Source: Grammothele lineata
Lineage: Eukaryota; Basidiomycota; Agaricomycetes; Polyporales; Polyporaceae
Direction of reading: 5' to 3'
NCBI GenBank assembly: GCA_002150815.3
Contig: NDFF03000013.1
Location: 310,001-374,000, forward strand
Length of the DNA stretch: 64,000 nt
Under the pieces are notes generated by a model. The model made no database searches. It saw only the letters and a list, made by a program, of their open reading frames with translations, and was not told the DNA's origin. The position numbers and the translations under genes were made by a program. This document shows positions 46,501-56,008 of the stretch, piece by piece. How positions within the stretch are numbered: position 1 is the stretch's first letter; each line of letters starts with the position of its first letter.

Positions 46501-48879
46501 TTGCTTGGAGAACGTACGCCGAGGTTCGATCGGGGTGAAGAAGAGAAGGAGGATTGGGCACGTATGATGCTGATTCTGTTTGTGCCGTGGCGCGAACCAC
46601 ATGATTTGCGCGAGATGAACGAAACCTGGATAGCCGCTTTCGAGAGAAATTCACCTCACATATCGCACAAGCATCGACAAGTTATCGAGAACATGAATGT
46701 TCTGTCTGAGTGCCACGACGTTCGAGACGCGGATATGAGCCTGAAGAGAGCCCAGCGCAGGGCGGTACTCCACGACCTTGCAGACACTCGGGGAGACAGC
46801 GGAGACCGCGGTGAGAATTCTGCTCTGGGGAATTATGACGACGGAAGCGATGACGGCGAGCTCCAAGAGACATTACAACTGGCATCGAAGTACCGATCAA
46901 TGTACGACAGAGGAGGAAAGCAGGACTTGAGTTCGACCGAGAAGCTCCTAGACGCGAAGATAGGGCCAGTCGCTCGCGCAGCGTTTGACTTGTGCTTTAA
47001 CCATGAAGAAGGGACGTCATTCTCAGGTAACTTGTGCGAGGACCATATGCGTGGGTTGAGCTGTGGAAGACGCATGGTCGAAGAAGGCACTGAGATGTTG
47101 GCGAGACATGCTGACACCATGCGAAGGTTGAAGAGAATCAGAAGACCTCTAGCGTCTACGGATTCCAATTCACGGCCACCTAAGCGACCTCGGACAGGAG
47201 ACGTTGATCCAGAAATCAGTACAGATACGCTAGCCGATTCGATAAGACGACGGGGTGGGTGCAAAGTGTATGATAGACCTACTGTTCAAAGGATGATCGA
47301 ACAGGTTGTGCGAGAGAAAAACCTTGAGGGAAACCCGGAGCAGGAAAGAGCGTTCCGTATAGTTGGAAATCACCTCCGAGACGGCGGAAGTCAACTTTTG
47401 ATGTACATCGCTGGAGTGGGCGGTACGGGCAAGAGCCATGTTGTCAAGTCGATGATCCGCTTGTTTGAGCTGTTGAATCGGTCTGAAGAAATCTTAATCA
47501 GTGCACCAACTGGAGCCGCTGCCTTAAATATCGACGGGTATACAGTTCATTCTCTAACTCTATTGCCGTCTCGCAGCAAGGCCAGTCTTAACGCTTTGCA
47601 AGATATGTGGCGGAAAGTTGAGTATTTAGTGATCGACGAGGTCTCCATGATAGGAGCCAAGTTTCTCAGCGAAATCTCGGATAGGTTGCAGGCGGCACGA
47701 GCAAATCGGCCGAGCGGGTCTTCTGAACCTTTTGGTGGGCTCCATGTCATCTTTACGGGAGACTTTGGTCAGTTGAGACCAGTCAAAGCGATGTCATTGT
47801 ATGACTATCGGCTTACCAAAAACCCAACACTTCTTAGCGGACAGACAATCACTGGTATCAATAACTTACGTGGGGTTTATCTATGGAGACAGGTCTCTGA
47901 AGTTGTGATACTCACCCAGAATCAGCGGCAGCGTGATGACCCCAGCTACGCTGCGCTTCTGGGACGTGTACGAGTCGGAGAGTGCCGCTCTACTCCTCTC
48001 CGGAATCAACCTGGAGCAAGCGATGTTGAGCTACTGTATACGAGAGTGCTCACAAACGTCGTAAAGAGCGATCCTGGTGTACTTCGGAGATTCGCTGATG
48101 CACCAGTCATTGTCGGAAACAAGAGTTTGCGTGACGTGCTGAACACGCGGAGATGTCTCTTCCACGCCAGAGTACTTAAGGCATCTGTGGAATGGATGCA
48201 TTCAAGGGATAAAATCAATCGAGCCGCTGTAGAACCGAATCATCGTGTCCAACTATGGGGATTGGAGACGTCGCGTTGTGATGATATACCTGGGTGTTTG
48301 CCGCTCTTCAAAGGAATGAGGGTGATGATCACGGAGAATATCGCTTTCAGTAAAAGGCTCGTAAATGGAGCGGAAGGTGCCGTTGTGGACTGGATCGACA
48401 TCGAAGACGACGGTATCCATTATCCTGTAGTCGTTTATATAAACGTCCCGGGCGCAGGGAAAGTGTGTGAGGACCTACCTGTGGACGTCGTACCTGTTTA
48501 CCCTCACAGTAAGACTTTCAAGTGTCACATGAGCAGGTCTGGTAGCTCGACGATGACCTCTGTCAGCGTATCCCGCCAGCAATTGCCTATACTTCCGGCA
48601 TATGCATATACCGACTATAAGAGTCAGGGGAAATCACTTGAGCGTGCCATAGTTGATATCGATAGTGCAAATAGCTTACAAGGCATATACGTAATGCTCT
48701 CTCGTGTCAAGACGCTTGACGGCTTGTTGCTGCTCCAACCTTTCACGCCATCCAAGTTATGTCGACGTGCTTCGGAAGAGTTACGACACGAGTTGAATCG
48801 TCTCAATAGTGTCGCGGAGGAGACGCGTGCGTGCTTTGAAGACGAAACGAGAGACGTTCCGATGACAGAGTTCGCATGA
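43435..48879 (+). CDS. Helitron Rep-helicase polyprotein (intact ORF, 1814 codons)
   Basis: One uninterrupted frame carries, in order, ICTECDREI (zinc-finger second half), the Helitron-like N-terminal domain, the HUH motif in GRGSLHCHMLIWL (about residue 585), and the two-Tyr motif YYITNYIAKS (about 778). The PIF1-type helicase follows with Walker A GVGGTGKSHV (about 1328), Walker B YLVIDEVSM (about 1400), TGDFGQLRPV (about 1442), LTQNQRQ, YTDYKSQGKSL and YVMLSRVKT. All catalytic motifs are present. The Rep part nicks and joins DNA and the helicase unwinds it during rolling-circle transposition. The first 30 or so codons overlap the upstream frame and are probably not translated from their own ATG. 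The ORF is intact through to 48879, which points to recent activity. Confidence 0.95.
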   Translation: MCVQYAVAALPMIRSPLFMRAESEERLLQNNNLPLDARPTTYNCAAYDDAILHPKGLINIQERGDLQICTECDREITKYKRMPKFALANWLYYGHNELPAHVKLAFEDATWAERVLVSRARASKIVMKFSDIPGHEYHRSDRRTSQSRMKGNIAVHPQDATSLRDALPPTQDAIRDMICVVFVSGKTNPTKENIRLLKPAPALARKLRVKHMINFLTELNPNYAVTGEFRGFSQLNLDALFGKSTEGVNEDVPCGIEISVIQANEAISAATDTGYVPQTACEAPESEDGMIVDGVGYIANDYTHQQIDAMKLRAVLHCIRKGKFIKSRIGSRYIPDFEEPALLSWLFPHLDPWGIGGFFDPRRERPLKMEEQLKYMLMVEGSPCRDDPDFAFVYYNILQKKAVFDSVTFRVSARRRDSVVSELMQLDVKSLDALAKKFETSKHYRAESEEERSIMRVLMRVTTVAADLPGSNGYKIALRNQIRGLINYQGTPTLFITLNPSDVSHPLVQLYAGRDINIEDAMQGEELNEFHRKMVVAKHPSACARFFDKIMTTFINVVLRYGRPGRGLFGRCTGYYGTVEAQGRGSLHCHMLIWLDGHLAPQKLRETIDSSEEYRDALVVWLESVIKRELLGTAEIVEEAEGMPLGRPEREENGVSPGSVPPPSIHVFSSPVDFKMARERHTNKLITEYNWHEHRATCFKHSSKGIVPEDPKKQDLLCRMRIDGSTQAATTYDAETGILTLKHLHPRIAPYNPTSLFLVRGNVDFQWVGSGETAKAALYYITNYIAKSELPMHEAVASLSYVIQKTNERIPDVLSGEEKGRRSALTVAVNRVLSRREASTQQVMSYLVGGGDVYTSHTFRVLHWGSFDRFFRKHFSETRVPSYRQAEVQDRAEERTHMADEETSAQEGEMTVPNEVPVNEEVEELDDDEQIFTLKLGPGSVAATNQQQDYIYRPTHVPFEGMCLYEFVGMTEKLTKKFDYVQPLQGSRSHRSPLPRGTFSSEAHTQFGTHTLRSRCKWTVPVLLGERTPRFDRGEEEKEDWARMMLILFVPWREPHDLREMNETWIAAFERNSPHISHKHRQVIENMNVLSECHDVRDADMSLKRAQRRAVLHDLADTRGDSGDRGENSALGNYDDGSDDGELQETLQLASKYRSMYDRGGKQDLSSTEKLLDAKIGPVARAAFDLCFNHEEGTSFSGNLCEDHMRGLSCGRRMVEEGTEMLARHADTMRRLKRIRRPLASTDSNSRPPKRPRTGDVDPEISTDTLADSIRRRGGCKVYDRPTVQRMIEQVVREKNLEGNPEQERAFRIVGNHLRDGGSQLLMYIAGVGGTGKSHVVKSMIRLFELLNRSEEILISAPTGAAALNIDGYTVHSLTLLPSRSKASLNALQDMWRKVEYLVIDEVSMIGAKFLSEISDRLQAARANRPSGSSEPFGGLHVIFTGDFGQLRPVKAMSLYDYRLTKNPTLLSGQTITGINNLRGVYLWRQVSEVVILTQNQRQRDDPSYAALLGRVRVGECRSTPLRNQPGASDVELLYTRVLTNVVKSDPGVLRRFADAPVIVGNKSLRDVLNTRRCLFHARVLKASVEWMHSRDKINRAAVEPNHRVQLWGLETSRCDDIPGCLPLFKGMRVMITENIAFSKRLVNGAEGAVVDWIDIEDDGIHYPVVVYINVPGAGKVCEDLPVDVVPVYPHSKTFKCHMSRSGSSTMTSVSVSRQQLPILPAYAYTDYKSQGKSLERAIVDIDSANSLQGIYVMLSRVKTLDGLLLLQPFTPSKLCRRASEELRHELNRLNSVAEETRACFEDETRDVPMTEFA

Positions 48880-48939
48880 TTTGATATACATTTGTCTGAG
48901 CATGACTTGATAGCTATTTTCTACTGTGCATGAAGGGGG

Positions 48940-48956
48940 AGGGGGGGTAACCCCCT
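48940..48956 (+). repeat. G/C hairpin, candidate Helitron 3'-end structure
   Basis: AGGGGG and CCCCCT form a 6-bp stem around GGTAA. Helitrons carry such a hairpin close to their 3' CTRR terminus. Here a CTAG starts on the last stem bases, which is closer than usual. Confidence 0.55.
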
Positions 48957-48990
48957 AGACGTACGCTTAGTTACTGTGTGCCTATACCTC

Positions 48991-49119
48991 ATACCAAGGC
49001 CTTGTCAACTTTTCGTATAATATACTAGGACAATTTTACATCACCTAAGATTGGGATAGCTTTGATAGGCTACTTCTGCCGTTTCCTGGGCTTCATGAGG
49101 CCGCCTGTGAATGCGGGTG
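48991..49119. other. Spacer between Helitron end and MITE
   Basis: No coding sequence is seen. Confidence 0.3.
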
Positions 49120-49333
49120 CATCAGCAATAAATTCACCGGTCTTTGCCCACCTTAGAAAGTCTTAGTTGTCTGAAAGTGTCTTATATCCTCTTATAACGT
49201 ATTTTCACCTACAAATTGAGACCAGTTCAGACGAAATAAGACCGTCTCAGACACATTAAGACACGCTCAAAGAGGATTTAAGCAGTTAAGATCAGCTAAG
49301 GTGATAGTAAGGTGAGGCAATTTATTGCTGATG
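49120..49333. mobile_element. Foldback MITE, 214 bp
   Basis: CATCAGCAATAAATT at 49120-49134 is repeated perfectly in inverse orientation at 49319-49333. Imperfect pairing continues inward: CACCTTAG is shared by both arms, and GTCT/AGAC-rich segments near 49160-49190 and 49240-49270 face each other. There is no coding capacity. The pattern is that of a non-autonomous DNA transposon with terminal inverted repeats. A target-site duplication is not obvious. Confidence 0.75.
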
Positions 49334-49553
49334 TGACGAGCGTTGAACGTGGATAGACTGAGCATAATCAGGAATAGACGTCCTAATGCCACCACCGGAC
49401 TACATCATTGACCTTGCACCTTGCACAGCTCTTCCTTTCCTTTCCTTTGTCTTCTGTCTTCTGGAGGTCTACGCCATGAGTGATTACGAGAGCGACGCGT
49501 AGCCCAGGTCTGCCCGGAGGGCGTTTGCTATCCTTTTGTCGTTTCAACTTTCG

Positions 49554-49638
49554 GTCCTTGTCGATTAGTGGTTAGATCATCACGTTGTGGCTCCTCCGCA
49601 AATCCGTGAAGACGGAGGCTCGAATCCTCCCTGGGACA
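49554..49638 (+). tRNA. tRNA-His (GTG) with 13-nt intron
   Basis: The D arm is GATT/GATC around AGTGGTTA. The anticodon arm is TCACG/CGTGA with loop TTGTGGC, anticodon GTG at 49587-49589. The T arm is GGAGG/CCTCC with loop CTCGAAT. A 13-nt intron (49591-49603) sits after position 37, the canonical site. The acceptor stem GTCCTTG/CTGGGAC has one T-T mismatch. Position 73 is A, as in eukaryotic tRNA-His, and a G precedes position 1. A TTTT stop signal lies at about 49645. The loop matches yeast tRNA-His closely. Confidence 0.78.
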
Positions 49639-50165
49639 TAAATTTTACGCAGGAATCCCAATGGGCGCTAATAACAGAATAGTGCCACATGCATGAGCGC
49701 TCAGCGGCTTTGTAACGACCGTCGACGGCGTTGCACAACCCAAGCACAACTACTGCTCAAACCCGAAAGCATCGACAATAGACGAAGGGAAACGCGAAGG
49801 TAAGGATACATTTGGTTGTACCCCGCAGTGTTTGCCATCGTACAGTACCTCGCTGAGCACGCTGAAAGCCTAATACAAAGAGCGCTATCTCAGAATTTGA
49901 TACACCCCGCCGCTTCGCTCGGAGACATGCTTCTCTCCGAGTGGTGGGATGATAACCGGCAAATCCCCAGAGGTCTGTCAGCGTTATCCGGTCATACGCG
50001 GCTTTGAAACACGATAGCTCCAGCCACTAGGATGCGTCAACATAAATATGCCTTGCCATTTCACCTCGACGCCTTTTCTGCCCTCATCCTCGTGCTTCAA
50101 GCTCGAAGCCCTTCTCCTGAGCACTTAGTGGTCCCAACAAGGCAGAGACAGGTCGCTCCGGTAGG
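49639..50165. other. Intergenic between tRNA and transporter gene
   Basis: No gene is supported; it should contain the transporter promoter. AAATAT near 50042 is the only TATA-like element noticed. Confidence 0.35.
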
Positions 50166-52083
50166 ATGTCCGACGCAAAGCTCGAGCCCCTCGACGTGTT
50201 TGCGGGCGAAACCCCTTCGCTACGCTCCGAGTTGACCGCGAACGATGTGTTCGGCGACGAAGAAGGGCATGAGATCAAGTACAAGACTCTGAGCTGGCAG
50301 GCGAGTCTGACTGCACCTCTGTGGAGTATTCGCCACTTACCCGCGCGTTTTTTGCCAGTTCGTCGCCGCACTCATGATAGCGGAGATTGTGAGCAACGGC
50401 CTGCTCACCTTGCCAAATGCGATGGCAGTCGTGGGTGCGCCGGTTTCCCAGCTATCCCGTATCGCTCTGCTCATATGCGCTCAAACTCCAAATGCAGGAA
50501 TAATCCCGTCGCTTGTCCTGACCATCTTCCTTGGGGTATTCGCTCTGTTCACGGCACAGCTGCTCGTCGACTTCAAGCTGAACCATCCCGAAGTGCATAA
50601 TATGGGCAAGTACCTATCTCAATGCGCTCGCAACGAATTGCGCTCACACGTAACGACGTTTAGGCGATGCAGGCTATATCATGTTCGGGCCTATCGGCCG
50701 GGAAATCTTCTCTATCGGTTCTGTCATCTTCGCTGTCTTCGCTGTGGTAGCGTTTCCGCTCTCATGATGTCCCAGCGTGCCACTAACGATCCCATTTGCT
50801 TCCTAGGGTGCTCTGCTCTTGTCAGGGCAGCAAACACTCAGTGTACTTTCCGATAACGGGTTATGCGCGACGGTGCTCCTGGTGATCTTTGCAGCAGCAA
50901 CTTTCTTGCTCTCGCTGCCTAGGACGCTGGGGCGCCTCAGCTGGCTCGGCATGTTCAGCGCGATCTTTATCGGGCTTTGTGGCCTCCTTGCCATGATCGG
51001 AGCCGGCACGAATCCCGTACCTGGGCGTCTCGTGGTTGCGGCTGTACCTACCAACTTTTACCAAGCGTTTTTGGCTATCACTGGACCAGTAAGTTCGCCT
51101 TCATAGAATGTGTGCTTAGGCTCATGTTTTGGATGAACTTGAGGTCTTCGCATACGCAGGTACGGTACTACAAGACCATTATGCGAGTATTGACTAACAC
51201 ATGATTCAGGACACTTCGTGTACGCAGCTGTGTTTGCCCATCGTGGCCGACGCAGAAGCTGATAGATGTGGCACCCGTCAGGTTCTTCATCCTAATCTCA
51301 GAGATGCGTCGACCGCAAGACGCCATGAAGGTCGGCTAACCACGTATTATATCTGGAGCTAGCACTGATAGGCATTCACAGGCTGCATGGGTCCTTCAGA
51401 GCTTTGCAACTACGTTCTATGCTGTCTTCAGCGTGGTCGTCTACGTCTACATAGGAAGCACTGTTCAGTCCCCCGCCCTCTTCTCCCTTCCTCCCGTGTG
51501 GTCCAAGATCACGTTCGCCGTAGGAATGGTCAACTTTCTAATGTGCGTTCACTCGGCACGACCTCTTTTCCTTCTCCTAACATATCGGCCACATGTATCC
51601 ACAGTACTGGGGCACTGTACGCACACACCGCCGCAAAGCTTCTCTTCATCCGCCTCTTCCGGCACACGCGCCACGTGCACACTCACACTATGCTCGGGTG
51701 GGGCGTGTGGGCCGCGCTTTGCTTCGCAGCGACGGCAGGCGCGTTCGTGCTCGCAAGCGCGGTCCCAATCTTTTCGTATCTCACGGGCATCACCGCGTCG
51801 CTCTTCGCATCGTGGTATACGTACGGCGTCGCGGGAATGTTTTGGCTCTTCGATACGTATCATCGTGGAGGTGGGTACGAGGCGTGGAGGCGGCGGTGGA
51901 TGGGGTCAGTGGTTGCGTTCGGCACTGTGCTTGCCGGCGCGTTCATGTGCGTTGCGGGGACGTACGTATCTGTAAAGGTAAGTCACTTTCAGAGACCTTC
52001 ACTGGTAATGAGAGCTTACACTGCTGCAGCTCATCGTAGATGCATACCACGAGGGGTTGGTGGGCAAGCCTTTCACATGCTGA
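50166..52083 (+). CDS. Amino-acid transporter, AAAP family (Aa_trans, MTR-like), 448 aa
   Basis: Eleven exons join in phase: 50166-50300, 50359-50434, 50498-50605, 50664-50746, 50807-51088, 51144-51159, 51210-51219, 51282-51330, 51382-51542, 51605-51977 and 52030-52083. A 45-residue acidic N-terminus leads into about ten membrane helices, beginning with MIAEIVSNGLLTLPNAMA, the hallmark of fungal neutral amino-acid permeases. FAYAGHF spans the two microexons of 16 and 10 nt and leads to ISEMRRPQDAMKAAW. Introns 1 and 3 begin GC instead of GT. Expected role is proton-coupled uptake of neutral or aromatic amino acids at the plasma membrane or vacuole. No damage is visible, and the length is normal for the family. 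Confidence 0.9.
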
Positions 52084-52438
52084 GGGAAGTAGAGCGGCTT
52101 CTCCTTATGTCGAGATCCTATATTCTCAACACGGTTGATCATGGGAGCAGCAAGCGCCGATACTGCGGAACGTCCGAACACCATCGATGCTACGCCGTGA
52201 GCTTCTTCAGGGAACTTCTCCAATACAAACCAACATGCCGAGGACTGTACCTTGCGTCCCATTCGCCATTCGGTCTCATCGAGTCATCCTGTCGCCTCGG
52301 CACTTAGTATTTCGCTGCATGCCTGGCTATGCATTCGGACCCGCAATCGAAGTACTACTGTAGGAGCATAAAACTCACGAGTTTAACGAACGGTTCATCG
52401 CCCTCTAAAGTGTCCCATTCATCTAGTCAAAGTAGAAC
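52084..52438. other. Intergenic, transporter to methyltransferase
   Basis: No coding sequence is seen; both genes run in the same direction. Confidence 0.4.
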
Positions 52439-53475
52439 ATGAGCGAAGTCGATACTACTCCCGAGCAACTCAACGCCGCCACCTCAGAGTGGTACAACGC
52501 CAACCCCGAGCTCGAGGACGGGCGGCTCCGCGCGCACCGGATCGAATATGAGGTCACCCTCCGCTCGATCCTCGCCCGTCTGCCTGACAGCCCGAACCTC
52601 AAGATCCTTGACATCGGCGGCGGTACCGGTACGTGACGTCACCGCCCTCGTCGCCCTCTCTACATCCTGCCTCCCGCGCTACTGCTGCTGCTTTCACTCG
52701 CTCGCGCTGCTGATCATCGCCATCTTGACTGACGCTCTGCCAGGCCCGTACACCTTCGCTCTCGCCGCGCGCGGCCACACGGTCACGCTCGTCGACCTCT
52801 CGCCCGGGCTACTCGGCCTAGCTCGCACCCGCGCTGCCTCGCTCCTCCCTTCCTCCCGCCCCTCGTGCATTCTGCAGGGCGACGCGACGGCCCTCCTCGT
52901 GACAGCCCCCGCACTCGCAGGCGAGGAGGGCACATTCGACGCAGTGCTCCTCCTCGGGCCGCTCTACCACCTCACCTCGCCCTCCGCACGCATGGCCGCG
53001 CTCACGGGTGCGTGGGCCATGGTGCGCCCCGGGGGGATGTTCGCGTGCGCGTGGGTTAGCCGTCATGCGCACTACCGGGATATTGCTACGCGCGATCCGG
53101 GGAAGCTCGTGGCGCGCGCGGAGATGTACGCGCAGCATACGAAGGATGGGTGTTATGTGCGGAAGGACGCGGAAGGGAGGGCGTACCATGCGATGCACCA
53201 TGAGTTGCCCGAGGAGATGCCGAAGGTGCTGAGAAGAGCGACGGGGGTGGAGGAGGTCAAGATGGTAGGCACAGAAGGCGTCCTCGCTGGGGGATTGGAT
53301 AAGGTGGTGAATGGGCTGCAGGGCGAGGCGTTTGAGGTGCGTTGGACGAAATAGCGACGTTTGCTGGATGCTAATCTCATTGCAGGCGTGGGTGGAGAAG
53401 TGTCTCGAGATCGGGTCGGACGACCACGCGTGGATAATGTCGGACCATATCATAGGAATCGTGTCTAAGCCGTAG
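52439..53475 (+). CDS. SAM-dependent class I methyltransferase, 290 aa
   Basis: Exons are 52439-52628, 52744-53336 and 53386-53475. Motif I is ILDIGGGTG (56-64), motif post-I is VTLVDLS, a DA motif (ILQGDATAL) follows, and FDAVLLLGPLYHL is the motif IV type loop. The central HYRDIATRDPGK to YHAMHHELPEE stretch belongs to the variable substrate cap. The fold transfers a methyl group from S-adenosylmethionine; the acceptor is not predictable, and small molecules are more likely than protein given the length. It resembles bacterial-type UbiE/SmtA-like enzymes common in fungi. The next gene is convergent. Confidence 0.85.
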
Positions 53476-53637
53476 CTCGATACAGCGAACGATCTACAGT
53501 ACCGGTCTGGTCCGTATGCTAGTCTACAGTGGCACGGTGCCGTCTACAACCCCAAGGTGGGTCTATAGGTACACTGAATACAAGAGCATCGTGATAGCTC
53601 CATCCCAACACGTCCAAAATCCTAGATCAGGCATTGC

Positions 53638-55083
53638 TCACGCCTCCTTCGAGAGTGCGGCAGCCGCCTCTAACGCCTGCTCCACGTCCGCAACGAGGTC
53701 CTCCTCTTCCTCGACACCCACCGACAACCTGATGAGGTTATCCGTGATCCCCAGCTTCTCCCGCTCTTCTGGAGGAATGCTCCCATGCGTCATCTGCGCG
53801 GGCAGCTCCGCGAGGCTCTCCACGCCCCCGAGCGACTCCGCGAGCGTGAACAGCCGCGTGCTCGTCAAGAACTTCTCAGCCTCCCTCGCTCCTCCCCGTA
53901 TCCGGAACGAGATCATGCCCCCATACGGGAACCCTTCCTCACGCGCCCCAGAGAGCGCATCCACAAACTTCCGCGCATGCGCCGCGAGCGAGCTGTACGC
54001 AAGCGCATGACGCGGGTGGCTCGGCAGGCCGGGGTACACGACCTTCTCCACGTGCGGGGAGCGCTCAAGCGCGCGCGCGACGGCGAGCGCGTTCTGCCCG
54101 TGGGCCTTCATGCGCAGGTGGAGCGTCTTGGCGCCGCGCTGCGCGAGCCAGCAGTCGTACGCGCTCGGGACGGCGCCGATGGCGTTCTGGAGGAAGCGGA
54201 GCTTGGTCGCGAGCTCGGCGCGGTGCGCGGGGAGGATGAGGGCGCCCATGACGACGTCCGAGTGGCCGTTGACGTACTTTGTGAGGGAGTGCATGACGAT
54301 GTCGGCGCCGAGGACGAGGGGGGATTGGTAGAAGGGCGAGAGGAAGGTGTTGTCGACGAGTACGAGGGGGTTCGCGGGCGTCGAGCGCGCGAGGGCGACG
54401 ATGCGCGGGATGTCGACGAGCCGGAGGGTAGGGTTTGTGGGCGATTCTATCCAAATAAGCTGCGCGCGGAATGAGACTCGGAGTGGACGCGCGGACGGCG
54501 AGAGAGGCGCACCTTAGTGTTAGTCCGGAACGCCGCCAGGATCTCCTCATCATCCGCATTCTCCAGGTCTACGAATGTGGTCTCCACGCCCTGGTTCTCA
54601 GCAGCCACGCGCGTCATGTACCGGAAGGTCCCGCCATAGACATCGTTCACGCTGATAACGTGCGCGTCGGGTCCGAGTGACTGCAGCACTGTTGCCGTCG
54701 TCGCTGAGCCAGAGGCAAATGCGAGCGCGTGTGCGCCCCCCGACTCCAGCGCCGCGAGAGTAGCCTCGAGGGCGTTGCGGTTCGGGTTCCCGGAGCGCGA
54801 ATACTCGAAACCCTGTGATCCCTGCTCAGAACCCGGGGAGTCGAACGTATATGAACTAGAGGTAACGCACTTTATGGTTCCCAACGCCCTGTTGCTTGTA
54901 GGTAGTGCTGAGGGAGATAGAGGGGATGACCGCGCCAGTCTCCTCGCTCGCGTCAGAGCCTACGTGGATCGCGCGCGTGCCAAAGCCGTCGAGAGAGGCA
55001 TGCTCCTTGATGACATGGATGCTGTCGTCGTTCGCGTGGCCGTTGCTCGCGGCGCTCGCTCCGTTGAGGCTGACGGGGGACAT
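53638..55083 (-). CDS. CYS3: Cystathionine gamma-lyase, 444 aa
   Basis: Exons are 55083-54871, 54812-54513 and 54459-53638. The PLP-binding lysine lies in HSLTKYVNGHSD (K232), the PLP phosphate/pyridine contacts in LVLVDNTF and FASGSATTATV, and the signature EYSRSGNPNRNALE sits at the first exon junction. The C-terminus (LGGVESLAELPAQMTHG, RLSVGVE) is typical of gamma-lyases of the Cys/Met metabolism PLP family. The enzyme splits cystathionine to cysteine, 2-oxobutyrate and ammonia in reverse transsulfuration. About 40 extra residues precede the conserved domain compared with yeast, possibly a disordered leader. A TATA element is at 55221-55226. A cystathionine beta-lyase or gamma-synthase paralogue cannot be fully excluded. 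Confidence 0.88.
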
Positions 55084-56008
55084 GGTCGAAAAGGGGCGTG
55101 TATGTGTGGGGTGGGTATTCGTTCAGTCGACTCTAGCGTACCAGGCGGCGGAAGCAGATATGTTCGGCGCTGAAGAGACGTTGGCAGAAGTGTACGGGAC
55201 ACATCCCGCCCCGCGCGGTCTTATATGCAAAGGCCGGAGGGGGCGCGGTCGGCTGAATAGGCCGCGGGGAGGTTGCGGCAGCATGACGAGATCAAAGAGG
55301 CGCTCTGACGACTCCGATGCTGAGAGGATGCGCGCGGCTGACAAATTGCCGTCGTCTCTTTCCGCCAGCTGCCGTTTCCGCCCTCGACGCTCGACGCTCG
55401 AACCTCGCTTATAGCCGCCCTCCCCGGATCCTGGCAGACGCGCCGTGTCATCTGCTCTTCGCGCACCATTCGGTCGACGGCTATTGGTCTTGGTGGAAGT
55501 CTTGTGGTTTTCTGCATTGCGATCGGCAAAGACTCCGCGTTCGACATGCCCACACGCGGATGTGTCTGTGATGGGTCAAGGCCCGAGGCGGGCGGATGCT
55601 CACCCAGAACGTCGTGAAAGTTAACAGCAGAAGATCCGAGGCAGGTCCATGTGGAAGTGCGTACGAGGGCAGTTTCCATGGAGGACGGATCAGAGCACGC
55701 TGGAGATTCCGGCATGTGTGAGCAGCTCGGAGCCTCTTTGAAGGTTCCGCCAGGCTTCTTACCAACGATTACTCTAAGTCCAGCCAATCCAGCTTTTGAG
55801 GTGAGTCATCCTATCGCATTCGCCATCCCGTCTCACTCAGTCGTTAGCTCTTCTCAGGGTGGATGCACGTTCGCCGATGGTATACATGTTCCGAAGTGTT
55901 CACTGTACACTTGATACTACTCCTACAATTGGGGTTTCCACTGTTCGTTCCAGAACCGGTCCCTCGACCATTCAAAGCACCACCATTCAGCATGCAGTCC
56001 GGGCTTCA
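55084..56008. promoter_or_regulatory. Promoter of the gamma-lyase gene (TATA-like at 55221-55226, minus) and spacer
   Basis: The TATA-like element lies about 140 bp upstream of the ATG at 55083. No other gene is supported in this interval. Confidence 0.4.

Larger units (their letters stand above)
42140..48990 (+). mobile_element. Helitron (rolling-circle transposon), limits approximate
   Basis: The coding part holds both enzymatic domains that define Helitrons: an HUH replication initiator and a PIF1-type helicase in one polypeptide. A GC-rich hairpin (48940-48956; A+GGGGG / CCCCC+T around a GGTAA loop) lies 60 bp after the stop codon, as expected near a Helitron 3' end; a CTAG overlaps its base. 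I could not fix the 5' TC end or the exact 3' terminus, so the outer limits are estimates. Helitrons insert between A and T without target duplication. Confidence 0.85.
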
